Shown here one piece after another: positions 9,845 to 20,459 of a DNA stretch of 64,000 bases. The stretch lies in NCBI GenBank assembly GCA_003719395.1, contig RHMC01000001.1, positions 1 to 64,000 of the forward strand, read 5' to 3'. The position numbers were made by a program, and so were the translations under genes. This stretch comes from Streptomyces altiplanensis. Lineage in GTDB: Bacteria; Actinomycetota; Actinomycetes; Streptomycetales; Streptomycetaceae. The notes beneath the pieces are model-generated. The model had not been told where the DNA came from, did no database searches, and worked only from the letters and a program-made list of their open reading frames with translations. Each line of letters opens with the position of its first letter. Within the stretch, counting starts at the first letter, position 1.

Positions 9845-11163
9845 GCAACTTCGCCAATCAACTGGTCGTCGCCGAACGGGAGGAGCTGGCCCGCTGCATC
9901 CGGACACTGCTGGCCCGCCCGCTGCTCACCGAACGCTCCGACCCCGCGGCCTTCGACCTGGTGCGCCGGCGCCGGGATCCGCTGATCCACTGGTTCGACT
10001 ACCACTGCGGCTGGACGCTGGTCGTCGAACCGCGGCTGGGGTACGCCCGGCTGCTGAAGGTCCGGGCGGACGCGGACGCGACGCGGCCCGCCCGGCGGAC
10101 CCGCTCGGGACGCGCCCCCTTCGACCGGCGGCGGTACGTCCTGCTCTGCGTCACCGCCGCCGAGCTGCTCTCCGTGCCGGTCACCACCATCGGGCTGCTG
10201 GCCGACCGGGTGGTCCAGGCGGCGGCCGCGGACGAGGCACTGCCCGCCTTCGACACCGCGCAGCGTGCGCAGCGCGTGGCGTTCGTCGACGTACTGCGGC
10301 TGCTGGAGTCGTACGGCGCCCTGCAGACCGTCGACGGGACCACGGACAGCTTCGCCGACTCGGCCGAGGCGAAGGTGCTCTACCGGGTGGACGCCACCGT
10401 GCTGATGCGGCTGCTCGCCGCGCCGTGCGGCCCTTCCCGTCTCGCCGTCCCGGCCGCCGGGATACCCGGCGGGTTCGAGGCACTGCTGACCGGTCTGGTG
10501 CGGGAACGGCGGTACGGGCCCGCGGCCACCGAGGCCACGGACGTCCCGGACGCCACGGAGGCTTCGGGGACCTGGGAGGATCCGGAGGGCCCGGACGATC
10601 CGGAGACCGGCGCCCCGGAAGCCCACGCCTCGCCCGTGCAGCGCAATCTGTGGCTGCGGCACTCGGTGCTGCGTCGCCTGTTCGACAACCCCGTCCTGCA
10701 CCGGGACGACCTGACCGAGGCCCAGCTCGGCTACCTCACCTCCCCCACCGGCCGCCAGATCCTGCGGCGCGCCGCGGAGCAGGCGGGGTTCGTGCTGGAG
10801 GAGCGCGCCGAAGGGTTCCTGCTGGTCGACCCGGACGCCATCGCCACCGACAGCAAGTTCCCCGACGACGCGAGCCACGCCAAGGTCGCCGCCCTGCTGC
10901 TCCTCGACACGCTCACCGGCTCGCCCGCCGGGTGCACGCCCGAGCAGCTGGCCGCCGAGGCGGAGAGCCTGCTGGGGCGTTTCCCCCGTTGGGGCAAGGC
11001 GTACCGCACGGAGGACGGGGCCGCGGCCCTGGCCTCGGACGCCGTACAGGTCCTGGCCGAATTCGGTCTGGTACGCAGCGAGGGCGGCCGCGTCGTCCCC
11101 CGGCCCGCCGCCGCCCGCTACCGGGTCACCGGTGCCACTCTCAAGGAAGAACCCCCCGTATGA
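9841..11163 (+). CDS. jetB: Wadjet type II JetB (TIGR02678 / DUF2398), KITE-like
   Basis: 440 residues, the only one of the four jet genes with an uninterrupted frame. The family core starts ANQLVVAEREELARCIRTLL and has the typical DLVRRRRDPLIHWFDYHCGW near residue 40. The C-terminal half has LWLRHSVLRRLFDNPVLHRDD and winged-helix-like segments. Residues about 225-262 are a low-complexity acidic insert rich in Asp, Glu, Pro, Thr and Ala, probably a disordered loop. In Wadjet, JetB is the MukE/KITE-like subunit that binds the kleisin and touches DNA. Both ends overlap their neighbours by ATGA, as expected for subunits made in fixed ratio. Confidence 0.9.
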   Translation: MSNFANQLVVAEREELARCIRTLLARPLLTERSDPAAFDLVRRRRDPLIHWFDYHCGWTLVVEPRLGYARLLKVRADADATRPARRTRSGRAPFDRRRYVLLCVTAAELLSVPVTTIGLLADRVVQAAAADEALPAFDTAQRAQRVAFVDVLRLLESYGALQTVDGTTDSFADSAEAKVLYRVDATVLMRLLAAPCGPSRLAVPAAGIPGGFEALLTGLVRERRYGPAATEATDVPDATEASGTWEDPEGPDDPETGAPEAHASPVQRNLWLRHSVLRRLFDNPVLHRDDLTEAQLGYLTSPTGRQILRRAAEQAGFVLEERAEGFLLVDPDAIATDSKFPDDASHAKVAALLLLDTLTGSPAGCTPEQLAAEAESLLGRFPRWGKAYRTEDGAAALASDAVQVLAEFGLVRSEGGRVVPRPAAARYRVTGATLKEEPPV

Positions 11164-14100
11164 CGTCACCGCACTCCCCCGCCGCGCCTCCGCGGACTCC
11201 GCAGGCTCCGGAGCACGCGGCCACGCCCCCCGCTGGCAGCCGACCCGCGCGGGCGTGCTCAACGTCTGGCGCTACTACGACGAGGTCTTCACCTTCCACC
11301 GCGGCCGTCTGCTCCTGCGCGGCCCGAACGGCACGGGCAAGTCCAAGGCCCTGGAGGTGCTGCTGCCGTTCCTCTTCGACGCGAGCCTGCGCCCCCACCG
11401 GCTGTCCACCTTCGGCGGCTCCGAGCGCACCATGCACTGGAACCTGATGGGCGAGGGCGCCACCGGCCTCACCCGGGTGGGGTACGTCTGGCTGGAGTTC
11501 CGCACCGGACAGGAGCAGGGAGAGGGCCCGGACGGCGGCGGCGACGCCTGGTTCACCGTCGGGGCACGGCTCCAGGCCGGCGAGCGGACCACGTCGGTGA
11601 CCGCCGACTTCTTCACCACCCGCCGCCGCATCGGCGCCCCCGGCGGCTTCGACCTGGTCAACGACGCGGGCCGGCCGCTGACCAGGGCCGCCCTCGCGCA
11701 GGCCCTGGCCGGGCACGGCGAGGTGCACGCCTCGGCCTCCGAGTACCGCGACACCGTACGGCAGACGCTCTTCCCGGGACTGAACGAGCAGCGCTACGAC
11801 GCGCTCATCACCGCCCTGCTGCAGTTGCGTACGCCGAAGCTGTCCCAGCGCCTGGACCCCTCCCTCCTGTCCGAGCTGCTCTCCCGCGCCCTGCCCCCGC
11901 TCGACCAGGGCGAGATCTCCGAGCTGGCCGACGGCTTCGAGCGGCTCGACCGGCGGCGCGAGCACCTGTCCCGGCTGGAGGACGAGGTGCGGGCGGCGCA
12001 GGCCCTCGGCGCCAGGCAGCGGGCGTACGCCCAGCGGGTGCTCCGCTTGGCGCCCGCCGTGATCTCGGCGACGACCGAGATGGACAACCGCACCCGCGCG
12101 GCCCGGGAGAGCGAGGAGGCGCACCGGGCGGCCGTCGAGGAACAGGGGCGGGCCGAGGCGGAGCACGCCGAGGCCGAGGCCCTCGCCGAGGAGCTGGCCT
12201 CCAGGATCGAGGGCCTCACGGAGTCCGACGCCTACCGCCAGGGCCGCGACCTCGACCGGCTGCGGCAGCAGGCGGCGACGCCCGCCGGGACGCGCGGGAG
12301 CGGCGGGCCAAGGCGGGCGCGGCCCGTGAAACGGCCGGCCAGGACGCCCTGCGTCAGGCGCGGGCCCAGGAGGCGGCCGACGCCCAGGAGGAGAAGGTCC
12401 GCAGCGCCGAGAGCGACACCTGGCAGGTCGCCCGGAGCGCCGGAATGACGGCGTCCTGCACGAGTGGCCGCCCTGCTCGCGGCGGGGTCCGCGGACCGGG
12501 CCCGGCAGATCCTGCACGGCGCGGTACGGGGGCGGCGGAGCCAGGTTGAGGAGGTGCGCGGGGCGCTGTCCGCGCACCGGGCCGCGACCGGCGAACGCAC
12601 GACGGCCGAGGAGCGGCTGGAGGAGTGCCGGGCCGACCTGGCCGCCGCCTCGGAGCGGCGCGCGCAGCGGACGGCGCAGTACGAGCAGGCGGCGCGGCCC
12701 AGGCCGAGCGGCTGCGCGTCTGGGCCCGGCAGTGCGCGGTGCTCGCCTTCGACGCGCACCGTGGAGGAGCTGGCCGCCCGAGCGACGGACGAACCCGAGG
12801 TGCTGGCGCTGACCGACGCGGCCGTCCGCGCGGTCGATCACGCCCTGACCGCCGCGGAGACCACCGCCGTCTCCCGGCGCGCGGCACTGCCTGCAGCGCG
12901 ACGCGCTGGGCGCCGAGGCCGGGGCACTGGAGCAGACAGCCGAACTGCCGCCTCCTCCGCCGCCGTTCCGTACGGCCGACCGTTCCCGGCTGATGGGCGC
13001 CCCCCTGTGGAAGCTGGTGGCCTTCCGCGACGAGGTGCCGCCCGGCACGCGCGCGGCGGTCGAGGGCGCGCTGGAGGCGAGTGGTCTGCTGGACGCCTGG
13101 GTCGCCCCGTACGGCGGTGCGTTCGCCCTCGGCCACGACACCTTCGCCGAGGCCGACTGGTCGGTGCCCGCTCCGGGCCGGTCCCTGGCCGAGGTGCTGC
13201 GGCCGGAGCCGGGGGCGCCGGTCGCGGCGGAACGCATCGGCCAGTTGCTGTCCGGCATCGCGTACGACGACACCCTGCCGCAGGGGCACGGCGCCGCGGT
13301 CGGCGGGGACGGCGACCTGGCGGCTGGCGAGTGTGACGGGGAGCTGGGCCAAGGCGGAGGCCGCCCACATCGGCGCGTCCGCGCGCGCCCGCGCCCGCGA
13401 GCAGCGGCTGGCTCTCCTGACGGCGCAGATGGCCGGTCTGGACCACGAGATCGCCGAACTGGTGGACACCGCCCTCACCGCTCTCGCCGACCGCCGCGCC
13501 GCCCTGGAGGCCGACCGGCGCTCGCGCCCCGACCACCGGGCGGTCGTCGCGGCGGAGCGCGATCTCGACCGGGCGCAGGCCGACGCCGCCGCCCGGGACG
13601 ACGCCGTGCGGTCCGCGTCGCGCGGCTGAGCCGGTGCGAGAGCGCGGCGCAGACCACCCGGGCCCTGCTCGACCGCACGGCGGCCGAGCACGGGCTGCCG
13701 GCCGATCCGTCGGCGCTGGACGCGGTGGCCGAAACGGTCCAGAGGCTGCGGGACACCGCCGACCAGTGGTTCTTCGCCCACCTCCAGCTGGCGTCGGAGC
13801 GGCGTACGCGGAGGAGGCGAAGGCCCGCGCCGAGCGATCCGGCGAGGCCGCCCGGGGGCTGGAGGCCGAGGCGGGCCGCGCGGAGTCGGGCGCCCGCGCG
13901 CTGGAGGCCCGGCTGGAGGAGATCGAGCGCACCCGTCGGCGCGGAGTACGAGGAGGTGCTCGCCCGCATCGAGGAGCTGCGCGCGTCGCACCGCACCGCC
14001 CTGTCCGGCCTGCGCGACCTGAACGCGCTGCTGCTGAAGGTCGCGGGCCGTATCGGCTCGCTGGACAGCGAGCGGGTCACGGCCGCCGCGCGGCGGGACG

Positions 14101-15279
14101 CGGCGGTGGCCGCGCGCGACGCGGCCCGCGGGACCGCTTCCGCCGCCATCTGCGGCTGGGTTTCGCCGTCGACGCGGGGGCGGAGGCGGCAGGGACCGTA
14201 CGGGCCGACGAGGGGATCAAGTCCACCCTGGAAGCGGCCCGCACGATCGGGGCGCTGTGGCCGTCCGTGCCGTACGAGCCGAAGAACATCGCGGACGCGC
14301 TGGGCCGTCTCGCCGAGACCGTCCACATCAGCCGCCAGGCGCTGGGCGAGCGGGCCGATCTCTCGCTGGAGTCGGACGACGACGTCCAGGTGTTCTCGGC
14401 GGCGGTGGACGGCATGCGGATGGGCGCCGCCGGGCTGCTGGCCTCCCTGACGGCCGAGCGGGACCGCAGCCAGGAGGAGATCACCGCCGACGAGCGCGAG
14501 CTCTTCGACCGTACGCTCACGGGCAACACCCGGCGCCACCTGGCGGCCCGTATCCGCCAGGCCAACGAGCTGGTCGACGCGATGAACTCCCGCCTGGAGC
14601 GGGTGCGTACCGCCTCCCGGGTCGCGGTGCGCCTGGTGTGGCAGGTCGATCCGGCGCTGCCGCCCGGCACCAGGGCCGCCCGCGACATGCTGCTGAAGGA
14701 TCCGGTGCGGATGTCGGACGGCGACCGCGAGGCGCTGCACCGCTTCTTCCGCGACCGCATCGAGGAGGCCAAGGCGTCCGACACGGCGAGGAACTGGGAG
14801 GAGCAGCTGACGCGGGTGCTGGACTACACCGCGTGGCACCGGTTCGTGGTGAAGCTGGACCGTGCGAACGGGCAGGGGTGGCAGCTGCTGACGAAGAAGC
14901 TGCACGGCGCGCTGTCGGGCGGGGAGAAGGCCATCGCCCTGCACCTGCCGCTGTTCGCCGCCGTGGCGGCGCACTACCAGGCGGTGCCGCGGGCGCCCCG
15001 GCTGATCCTGCTGGACGAGGTGTTCGTCGGCGTGGACGCGGCCAACCGGGGCCAGATCTTCGCGCTGCTGTGTTCGCTCGACCTCGACCTGATGCTCACC
15101 TCGGACCACGAGTGGTGCACCTACCGGGAACTCGACGGCATCGCCGTGCACCAGCTGATCACGGGCGGGGGCGAGGGCGGCTGGGCCGAGGGCGGGGGCG
15201 GCCCCGACGACGACGCCGTCACGACGGTCCGCTTCGTCTGGGACGGCACGGACCTGCGGTCCGACGAGACCGGCGGTGA
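11160..15279 (+). CDS. jetC: Wadjet type II JetC (TIGR02680), SMC-like ATPase (many frameshifts)
   Basis: SMC/MukB-like ATPase of about 1370 codons that would extrude DNA loops to detect small circular plasmids. Starts at ATG 11160, overlapping the jetB stop. After a short Pro/Ala-rich tail, and one frame change near 11235, comes VLNVWRYYDEVFTFHRGRLL with Walker A GPNGTGKSK. Long Ala/Glu/Arg-rich coiled coils fill the middle. The C-terminal head has signature LSGGEKAIALHLPLF and Walker B LILLDEVFVGVDAANRG. About ten single-base indels (near 11235, 12285, 12450, 12700, 12890, 13325, 13620, 13800, 13940 and 14140) break it. A final one is needed for the stop at 15279, which overlaps the jetD GTG. 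Motif retention argues for sequence error, but real decay of this gene cannot be excluded. Confidence 0.82.
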
Positions 15280-16561
15280 GACACCCCGAGGCGGAACGCT
15301 CTCCGGCGAGATGTCCTGCGGCGGGGCATCCGCTGGACCGCCCCGAACTGGCGCCGCTGTGGCGGGCGTTCCACGACCGGCTGTCCACCGGGCAGCCGGT
15401 CGCACGGGTACGGACCGGACCGCTGGACGAGGCCGCGCAGATCGCCGTCGCCGGACCTCCTGGGCCTGGACCGCCTCCCCGGCCCGCGCCCCACCCTCTC
15501 CCTGACCCGGCTCGACCAGGCCCTCCGCGACAGCTGCGGCGAGGACACCCGCTCGGTGGTCACCGCGATCGTCGGCCCGGTCGGCGACCGGGCCGCGGCC
15601 CGCGCGGCCGACCGCGCCGACCGCACCGCCCTGTGGGAGTGGCTCGCCGCCCACCCGGTGGTCCTGGCGCAGCCCGCACTCGACGCCTGGGTCGCGCACG
15701 TACGCGGCGCGGCCTGACCGGCGGCTCGGTGTCCACCACCCGGAACACCCTCACCGACGCCCTGCGCACCCTGTCCGAACTCCCCGGGCGAGGCGAACCC
15801 CTGCCGGTCTTCGCCACCCGCGTCCTGAACGACTCCCACGCCCTCGACGACGGAACCCGCCTGTCCGGCCTCGTCCTGCGCGCCCTCGCCGCGCTGTACG
15901 ACACGGCGGCCCCCGAGTCGGCCTCCGAACGGCGCGCCCTGTGGGCCCGTGCCGGAATCGCCGACGACGCCCTGTCCACCACGGTCCTCACCGCGGGCCT
16001 GCGCCCCACGGGCGACGGCCCGGTGGCCCGCGCCGTGACGACGTACTCCCGCGCCGGCCACGCCACGCACCTCACCCTGGCCCAGCTGCGCACACCCGGC
16101 GAGCTGCACTTCCCGCCCACGGCGGTCCACATCACCGAGAACCCGAGCATCCTGGCCCTCGCCCTCCGGCGCTTCGGCCCGGCCTGCCCGCCCCTGGTGT
16201 GCACCTCCGGCTGGCCGAACAGCGCCGTACTCCTCCTGCTGCGCCACCTCGCGGAGGCCGGAGCACCGCTGCGCCACCACGGCGACTTCGACGGCGAGGG
16301 CCTGCGCATCACCGCCCACGTCCTGGCGAAGACGCCGGCCACCCCCTGGCGCATGTCGGCCTCCGACTACCTGACCTGCCTGACCGCCCACACCCGCACC
16401 GGGCCCGCCCGCCCACCGGCAGGATCACCGAGGCCCCGTGGGACCCCGCCCTGTCCACGGCCCTGCTCGCCCACCGGACCGCCGTCCTGGAGGAACACGT
16501 GGCCGAAGACCTGCTGGCGGACCTGTCCCGGCACACGGACCGGGGCGAGCCGGCCGCCTGA
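15276..16561 (+). CDS. jetD: Wadjet type II JetD (TIGR02679 / DUF2399), Toprim nuclease
   Basis: Nuclease subunit that cleaves the plasmid once JetABC has sized it. Starts at GTG 15276 (RHPEAERSPARCPAAGHPLD), overlapping the jetC end. The C-terminal DUF2399/Toprim-like core is readable: HITENPSILALALRRFGPAC, CTSGWPNSAVLLLLRHLAEA and the acidic GDFDGEGLRI, equivalent to the Toprim DxD metal site. Frame changes near 15455, 15710 and 16410 join the blocks; the last leads to TGRITEAPWDPALSTALLA and the stop at 16561. The span of about 428 codons suits TIGR02679. It closes the operon 14 bases before the convergent VOC gene. Confidence 0.85.
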
Positions 16562-16575
16562 GCCGTGCGCAGCAC

Positions 16576-17064
16576 CTACTCTCCCGCCTCCCCCGCGTAC
16601 GCCTTCCGCAGTGCGGCGATGTCGAGCCTGGACATCGAGAACATCGCCTCGGCGGTCCGCTTCGCCTTCTCCGGGTCCGGGTCGCCGAGCATGTCGACGA
16701 GCCCGTCGGGGATGACCTGCCAGGACACCCCGTACTTGTCCTTCAGCCAGCCGCAGGGGCCTTCCGAGCCCCCCTCGGAGAGCTTGCTCCAGTAGTAGTC
16801 CACCTCCTCCTGGTCACCGCAGTGGATCTGGAACGAGATCGCCTCGCTGAACGTGAACTCCGGCCCGCCGTTCAGCCCGACGAACCTCTGGCCGTTGACC
16901 TCGAACTCGACGACCATGGCGGACCCGGCGGGCCCCGGCCCGGCCTCGGTGTAGCGCCCGGTCCGTCCGAGCTTCGAGTCCTTGAAGACCGAGACGTAGT
17001 GCTCCGCGGCCTCCTCGGCCTTCCCGTCGAACCACAGACAGGTGGTGAATCCCTTGGCAACCAT
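16576..17064 (-). CDS. VOC / PhnB-like protein (3-demethylubiquinone-9 methyltransferase-like fold)
   Basis: 162-residue vicinal-oxygen-chelate fold protein of the PhnB-like group. GFTTCLWFDGKAEEAAEHY opens the first beta-alpha-beta module, and GGPEFTFSEAISFQIHC and DKYGVSWQVIP mark the second. Members are often annotated as 3-demethylubiquinone-9 3-methyltransferase-like, but they lack a SAM site and their true substrate is generally unknown. I took the ATG at 17064 because GAGGAACC is well placed before it and homology begins there; the upstream extension is not family-like. Convergent with jetD, with a 14-base gap, and intact. Confidence 0.85.
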   Translation of the reverse strand: MVAKGFTTCLWFDGKAEEAAEHYVSVFKDSKLGRTGRYTEAGPGPAGSAMVVEFEVNGQRFVGLNGGPEFTFSEAISFQIHCGDQEEVDYYWSKLSEGGSEGPCGWLKDKYGVSWQVIPDGLVDMLGDPDPEKAKRTAEAMFSMSRLDIAALRKAYAGEAGE

Positions 17065-17268
17065 CGGTTCCTCCAGCACATGAGCGCGTGTACCCATAGA
17101 GACCGATCCCGCGCCCCGAACTCATCGGAGGTTCGTGAGCAGGCTCTTCCAAGGCTCCGCCCCCCCATGGCCGTAAGGAGCGCCGGCAGTGCCGGAACCC
17201 CCCTCCCGAGGCGATCACCGCACGTTAGGCTGGCCCCTCAGATCATTGCGGCCCGCCGGGCTTCCGCC

Positions 17269-17580
17269 TCAGGACACGCCCCCACCCGCACGATGCAATT
17301 CGTGCTGCCTGGGGGCAACTCTTGCTGTTCCGCGAGTCCGCCGCGACCGTCGCGGCCATGTGCCATGACTCCTCCCTCTTATGGTCTCGGCGCTGCACAG
17401 CCGGTACCGCAACACAGCCTCCTCCAGTACGAACGAGAACCGCCGGGAGCGGTTGCTCAGCACCGCGTTACGCCTTATGCGGGCCACGACCGCATCACCC
17501 ACGTCGTCCGGGGTTCCCCGGAAGTCCGCGATGGATGACAAGAGGGCAGTGGCGTATCCGGGTGTCTGGCCGTTCTTCAC
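17269..17580 (-). pseudogene. Relic of an XRE-DUF5753 regulator (internal DUF5753 fragment)
   Basis: A short frame carries only a slice of DUF5753: QTPGYATALLSSIADFRG (the usual LLQT-x-x-YA region), DDVGDAVVARIRRNAVLSNR and FSFVLEEAVLRYRL. No HTH precedes it, and the sequence after AETIRG is unlike the family. Both ends are missing, so this is a remnant of a second regulator of the type found intact at 6870. About 200 bases either side (17065-17268 and 17581-17656) show no other gene. Confidence 0.5.
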
Positions 17581-17656
17581 GGAAGCCGGACTGACGGGCC
17601 GGGCCTGGGGCTGAAGCCGGGGGCTGCACCGGAGAGCGCCGCACCGGAGGAAGGGG

Positions 17657-18587
17657 TCAGCGGGGCCACCGGGCGAGTCGCAGACTGCTCTCGAAGCGGC
17701 GCGGGGCGCCGGTGAGCGGGTCGGTGAACTCCAGGGTCCGGGCCAGCAGCTGCAAGGGGCGTCTCCAGTCGTCCGGTGAGTCGGCGAGGACCTCGGGGTA
17801 GAGCGGGTCGTCCAGGATGGGCAGGCCCAGGCTGTTCATGTGCACGCGCAGCTGGTGGGTGCGGCCGGTGGCCGGCAGCAGGCGGTACCGGCCGAGACCG
17901 TCGCGCTCCTGGACCAGTTCGACGCGGCTCTCGCTGTTCGGTTCCCCCGGCTCCTCACGGGCCGCGAGCACCCCGCGCTCCTTGACGAGTCCTGCTGCGC
18001 ACGGTGCGCGGCAGCTCCACGGACGGGTCGTACGGCGCGATCGCCTCGTACTCCTTGCGGACCCGGCGGTCGCCGAACATCGTCTGGTAGGCGCCCCGGT
18101 CCTGCGGCCGTACGACGAGGAGCAGCAGCCCCGCGGTGAGCCGTCCAGGCGGTGCGCCGGCTGGAGCAGGGGCAGCTCCAGATCGCGGCGCAGCCGGGCC
18201 TGGACCGTGTCGGTGACGTGGCTGCGCGCGGCATCGAGGCCAGGAAGTGCGGCTTGTCGACGACGACGAGGTGCTCGTCCCGGTGCACGACGCCGATCTC
18301 GAAGGGGACCGGCCGCTCGGCGGCGAAGGGGCGGTGGAACCAGAGGTGGCGCCCCGCGACGTACGGCTCGTCGGCGGTGACCGGCCCGTCCTCGCCGACG
18401 ACCCGGCCCTCGCGGAACATGGCGTCGACCTGCTCGGGCCCGATGGCGCCGGCGTAGCGCTCGACGAAGTAACCGCGCGCGCTCGTCCACCGCCCACCCG
18501 GGTCGGCGGCAGCCTCAGCCGCACCGGGTCGACGCCGTCGCACTGGGGCAGGGGCGCCGGAGGCGGGGCTTTGTGTCTGCGTCTCAC
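17657..18587 (-). CDS. RluA-family 23S rRNA/tRNA pseudouridine synthase (frameshifted)
   Basis: Converts selected uridines in structured RNA to pseudouridine. About 310 codons from the GTG at 18587 (VRRRHKAPPPAPLPQ). Family blocks in order are RPVPFEIGVVHRDEHLVVVDKP, PAHRLDG-LTAGLLLLV (the catalytic Asp in HRLD), EYEAIAPYDPS and RLLPATGRTHQLRVHMNSLG with LPILDDPLYP. The blocks lie in different frames, with indels near 18480, 18230, 18140 and 17990. The HRLDG motif replaces the more common HRLDR. The RNA target cannot be told from sequence. It lies about 200 bases downstream of the following unrecognised gene, and the interval shows nothing notable. Confidence 0.82.
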
Positions 18588-18787
18588 CGGGAGACTGTAC
18601 AAAGGCGGATCGGCACCGAGCACCCACGGGTGACCCGCTGGTCACCAGCGTTGTCGATGCGCTGCATCGCTGCACTGCGCCACGCCACGCGTTGAGCCTT
18701 CGCAGGTTCCTCGGGGCGGTCGCCCTGCTCACGGCCGCGTACGCTCGGTCCGGTCCGCAGCTTCGGACCGGCGGGGCGCAGCGCCGT

Positions 18788-19971
18788 TCAGGGGCGGGGA
18801 ATGCCGATCTCGTCGAAGCGGCGCATGAGCGCCGGTTTGCCCCGGTGGGCCTCTCGGAGCGCGGTGGTACGCCGGTCGTAGTCGGCCAGCTCCCCGGGGC
18901 TGCGCGCGGTGACGGCTCGGAGGTCGGCGAGGAGGGTGGTCGCCCGGTCGTATGCGGTGGGCTTCTTCTGCCCGATCAAGATGTCGATCTCACGCCAGAC
19001 CTCGCCGGGATCCGCGGCGATCGTGTCCAGGTGCGCGGCGCGCTGTTCCTCGGCAGCCCGGCGTCGTGCCTGTTCGGCGGCCTCGCGGGCCTGCCGTTCC
19101 CGCTCGTGTCGCCCGGTGCGGTGCCGGTGGGCGGCGTCAAGGAGCTCGGCGGCGCTGCGGCGCGTACGGTCGGCTGCCGGGTCCGCAGGTGTGCGGGCGG
19201 CACGGAATCGGGCCAGCAGGCGCGGCCCGGCCAGGTGGCCTCCTCCCCGTACGACGTCGACCAGCAGTGCGTCCTTGTCCCGGGTGGGCAGCGCCGCGAC
19301 GAATGCCTCCAGCGCCGCATCCTGTTCTGCCGGTGACGGCTGCTCCATGGGCGCGGAGGTGCGCATTGCGACGGCCAGCAGGTCCTCGTCCACCTGGAGG
19401 AAGTCCGTGAGCGCCCGTTGCGCTCCGGTCAGCTCGCCGAGCCCGGCCGGTACCTGCGGCTCCAGCTCGCGGATGTACTCCTCCTCGTCGTCTTCGGCCA
19501 GCTCCCACACCCGCAGGCCCGCCAGCCACGCCAGGTACAGCGGGCGCCGGTCCCCGGCGGCGAGCTCGGCCCGCAGTCCGACGAATTCCGACAGCGAGAA
19601 TGACGACTCGAAATCCCACTCCTCGGCGTCCTCCGAGTTCAGCGAGAAGTCCAGCAGGGTGTACCCGCCCTTGGTCCGGACGTCAAGGACTCCTCCAGCG
19701 CGTACGGCTCGGCCTCCTTCTTCGCGAGGAGCGCGGAGGGCAGACGCAGCAGCAGACGGCGCGATCCCCAGTTCGCGAAGTACAGGTGCGCGTCGTAGAA
19801 CTGCTCGACCATCTTGGTGGTGTCCCCGTGGAAGTCTCCGAAGTGGTACTCGTTGACGAACCTCGTCGCGGTGATCTCAGCCCGCGTGGACAGCGCCCGC
19901 ACCTGGGCCTGCTCGTTCTTCGTCAGCGGCCGGTCGACGGCCAGGAACTCGTAGTACTGGTACTCGCTCAC
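18788..19971 (-). CDS. Unrecognised protein with coiled-coil middle (one frameshift)
   Basis: I do not recognise a named family. Starts at GTG 19971 (VSEYQYYEFLAVDRPLTKNE). One indel near 19675 joins it to the long C-terminal frame (WDFESSFSLSEFVGLRAELA, then VWELAEDDEEEYIRELEPQV), for about 394 residues. The N-terminal 130 residues are globular with aromatic patches. A Glu/Arg/Ala-rich helix (ERERQAREAAEQARRRAAEE) around residue 270 is probably a coiled coil. There is no signal peptide or membrane segment, so it is likely cytoplasmic. It sits alone between the pseudouridine synthase and tRNA-Leu. From 19972 to 20150 nothing notable is seen. Confidence 0.7.
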
Positions 19972-20151
19972 TTACCCGCCACCCCTGTCGCTGTGGAAGA
20001 TCGTCCCGTCCGTCTGCCCGCCGCGCGTCGCGGCCTCCGTTGTGAGGGATGTTCCGACGAGGGCCGCGTCGTGATGCCCCCGTCGCGCGGCCGAGGCGCG
20101 CCGCGATCCGCGCAGAGGTCGAACTCACGCCGGGCACCCTCTCATACAACG

Positions 20152-20188
20152 AAAAATCCCCACGATCTCAGAAAGATCGTGGGGATTT
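20152..20188 (-). terminator. Intrinsic terminator of tRNA-Leu
   Basis: Perfect 15-bp stem, AAATCCCCACGATCT (20154-20168) and its complement (20174-20188), with a 5-base loop. Read on the minus strand it ends in a run of T, just downstream of the tRNA. Confidence 0.9.
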
Positions 20189-20191
20189 CGG

Positions 20192-20279
20192 TGGTGTCCG
20201 AGGGGGGACTTGAACCCCCACGCCCGATAAAGGGCACTAGCACCTCAAGCTAGCGCGTCTGCCATTCCGCCACCCGGAC
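20192..20279 (-). tRNA. tRNA-Leu (anticodon GAG)
   Basis: The minus strand folds as a class II tRNA: acceptor GTCCGGG paired with CTCGGAC, discriminator A, encoded CCA, anticodon stem CTAGC/GCTAG with loop TTGAGGT (anticodon GAG), long variable arm and T-arm with GTTCAAG. 88 nt including CCA. It decodes CUC, one of the most used leucine codons in such G+C-rich genes, together with other isoacceptors. No attachment-site repeat or integrase is seen nearby. Confidence 0.97.
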
Positions 20280-20459
20280 CAGGTGGTCGGCCCCGGTTTC
20301 CCGCGGCGACATGGAAAACAATACCAGGGGTTCGGGGTGGCTTTCACCTGCGTATTCCGTGGTCAGTGGCTTGCGGCGGCCCGCTCGACTCGATCTCGGC
20401 GTCGTTCCGCCGCCGTGCGTACCGCGTGTTGCCGCCCGTGCACGCGTAGCGTTCGGGCG

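Noticed and set aside
8497..11163. 888-codon frame spanning jetA and jetB as a fusion
   Set aside because: Only the part from 9841 is protein-like (JetB). The earlier part is jetA in the wrong frame, and the ATGA overlap marks the true start.
8905..11262. 785-codon minus-strand frame over jetA and jetB
   Set aside because: Antisense shadow; both jet proteins on the plus strand match families.
12354..15388. Long minus-strand frames opposite jetC (545 and 637 codons)
   Set aside because: Arg/Pro/Ala-rich shadows; the SMC signature and Walker B lie on the plus strand.
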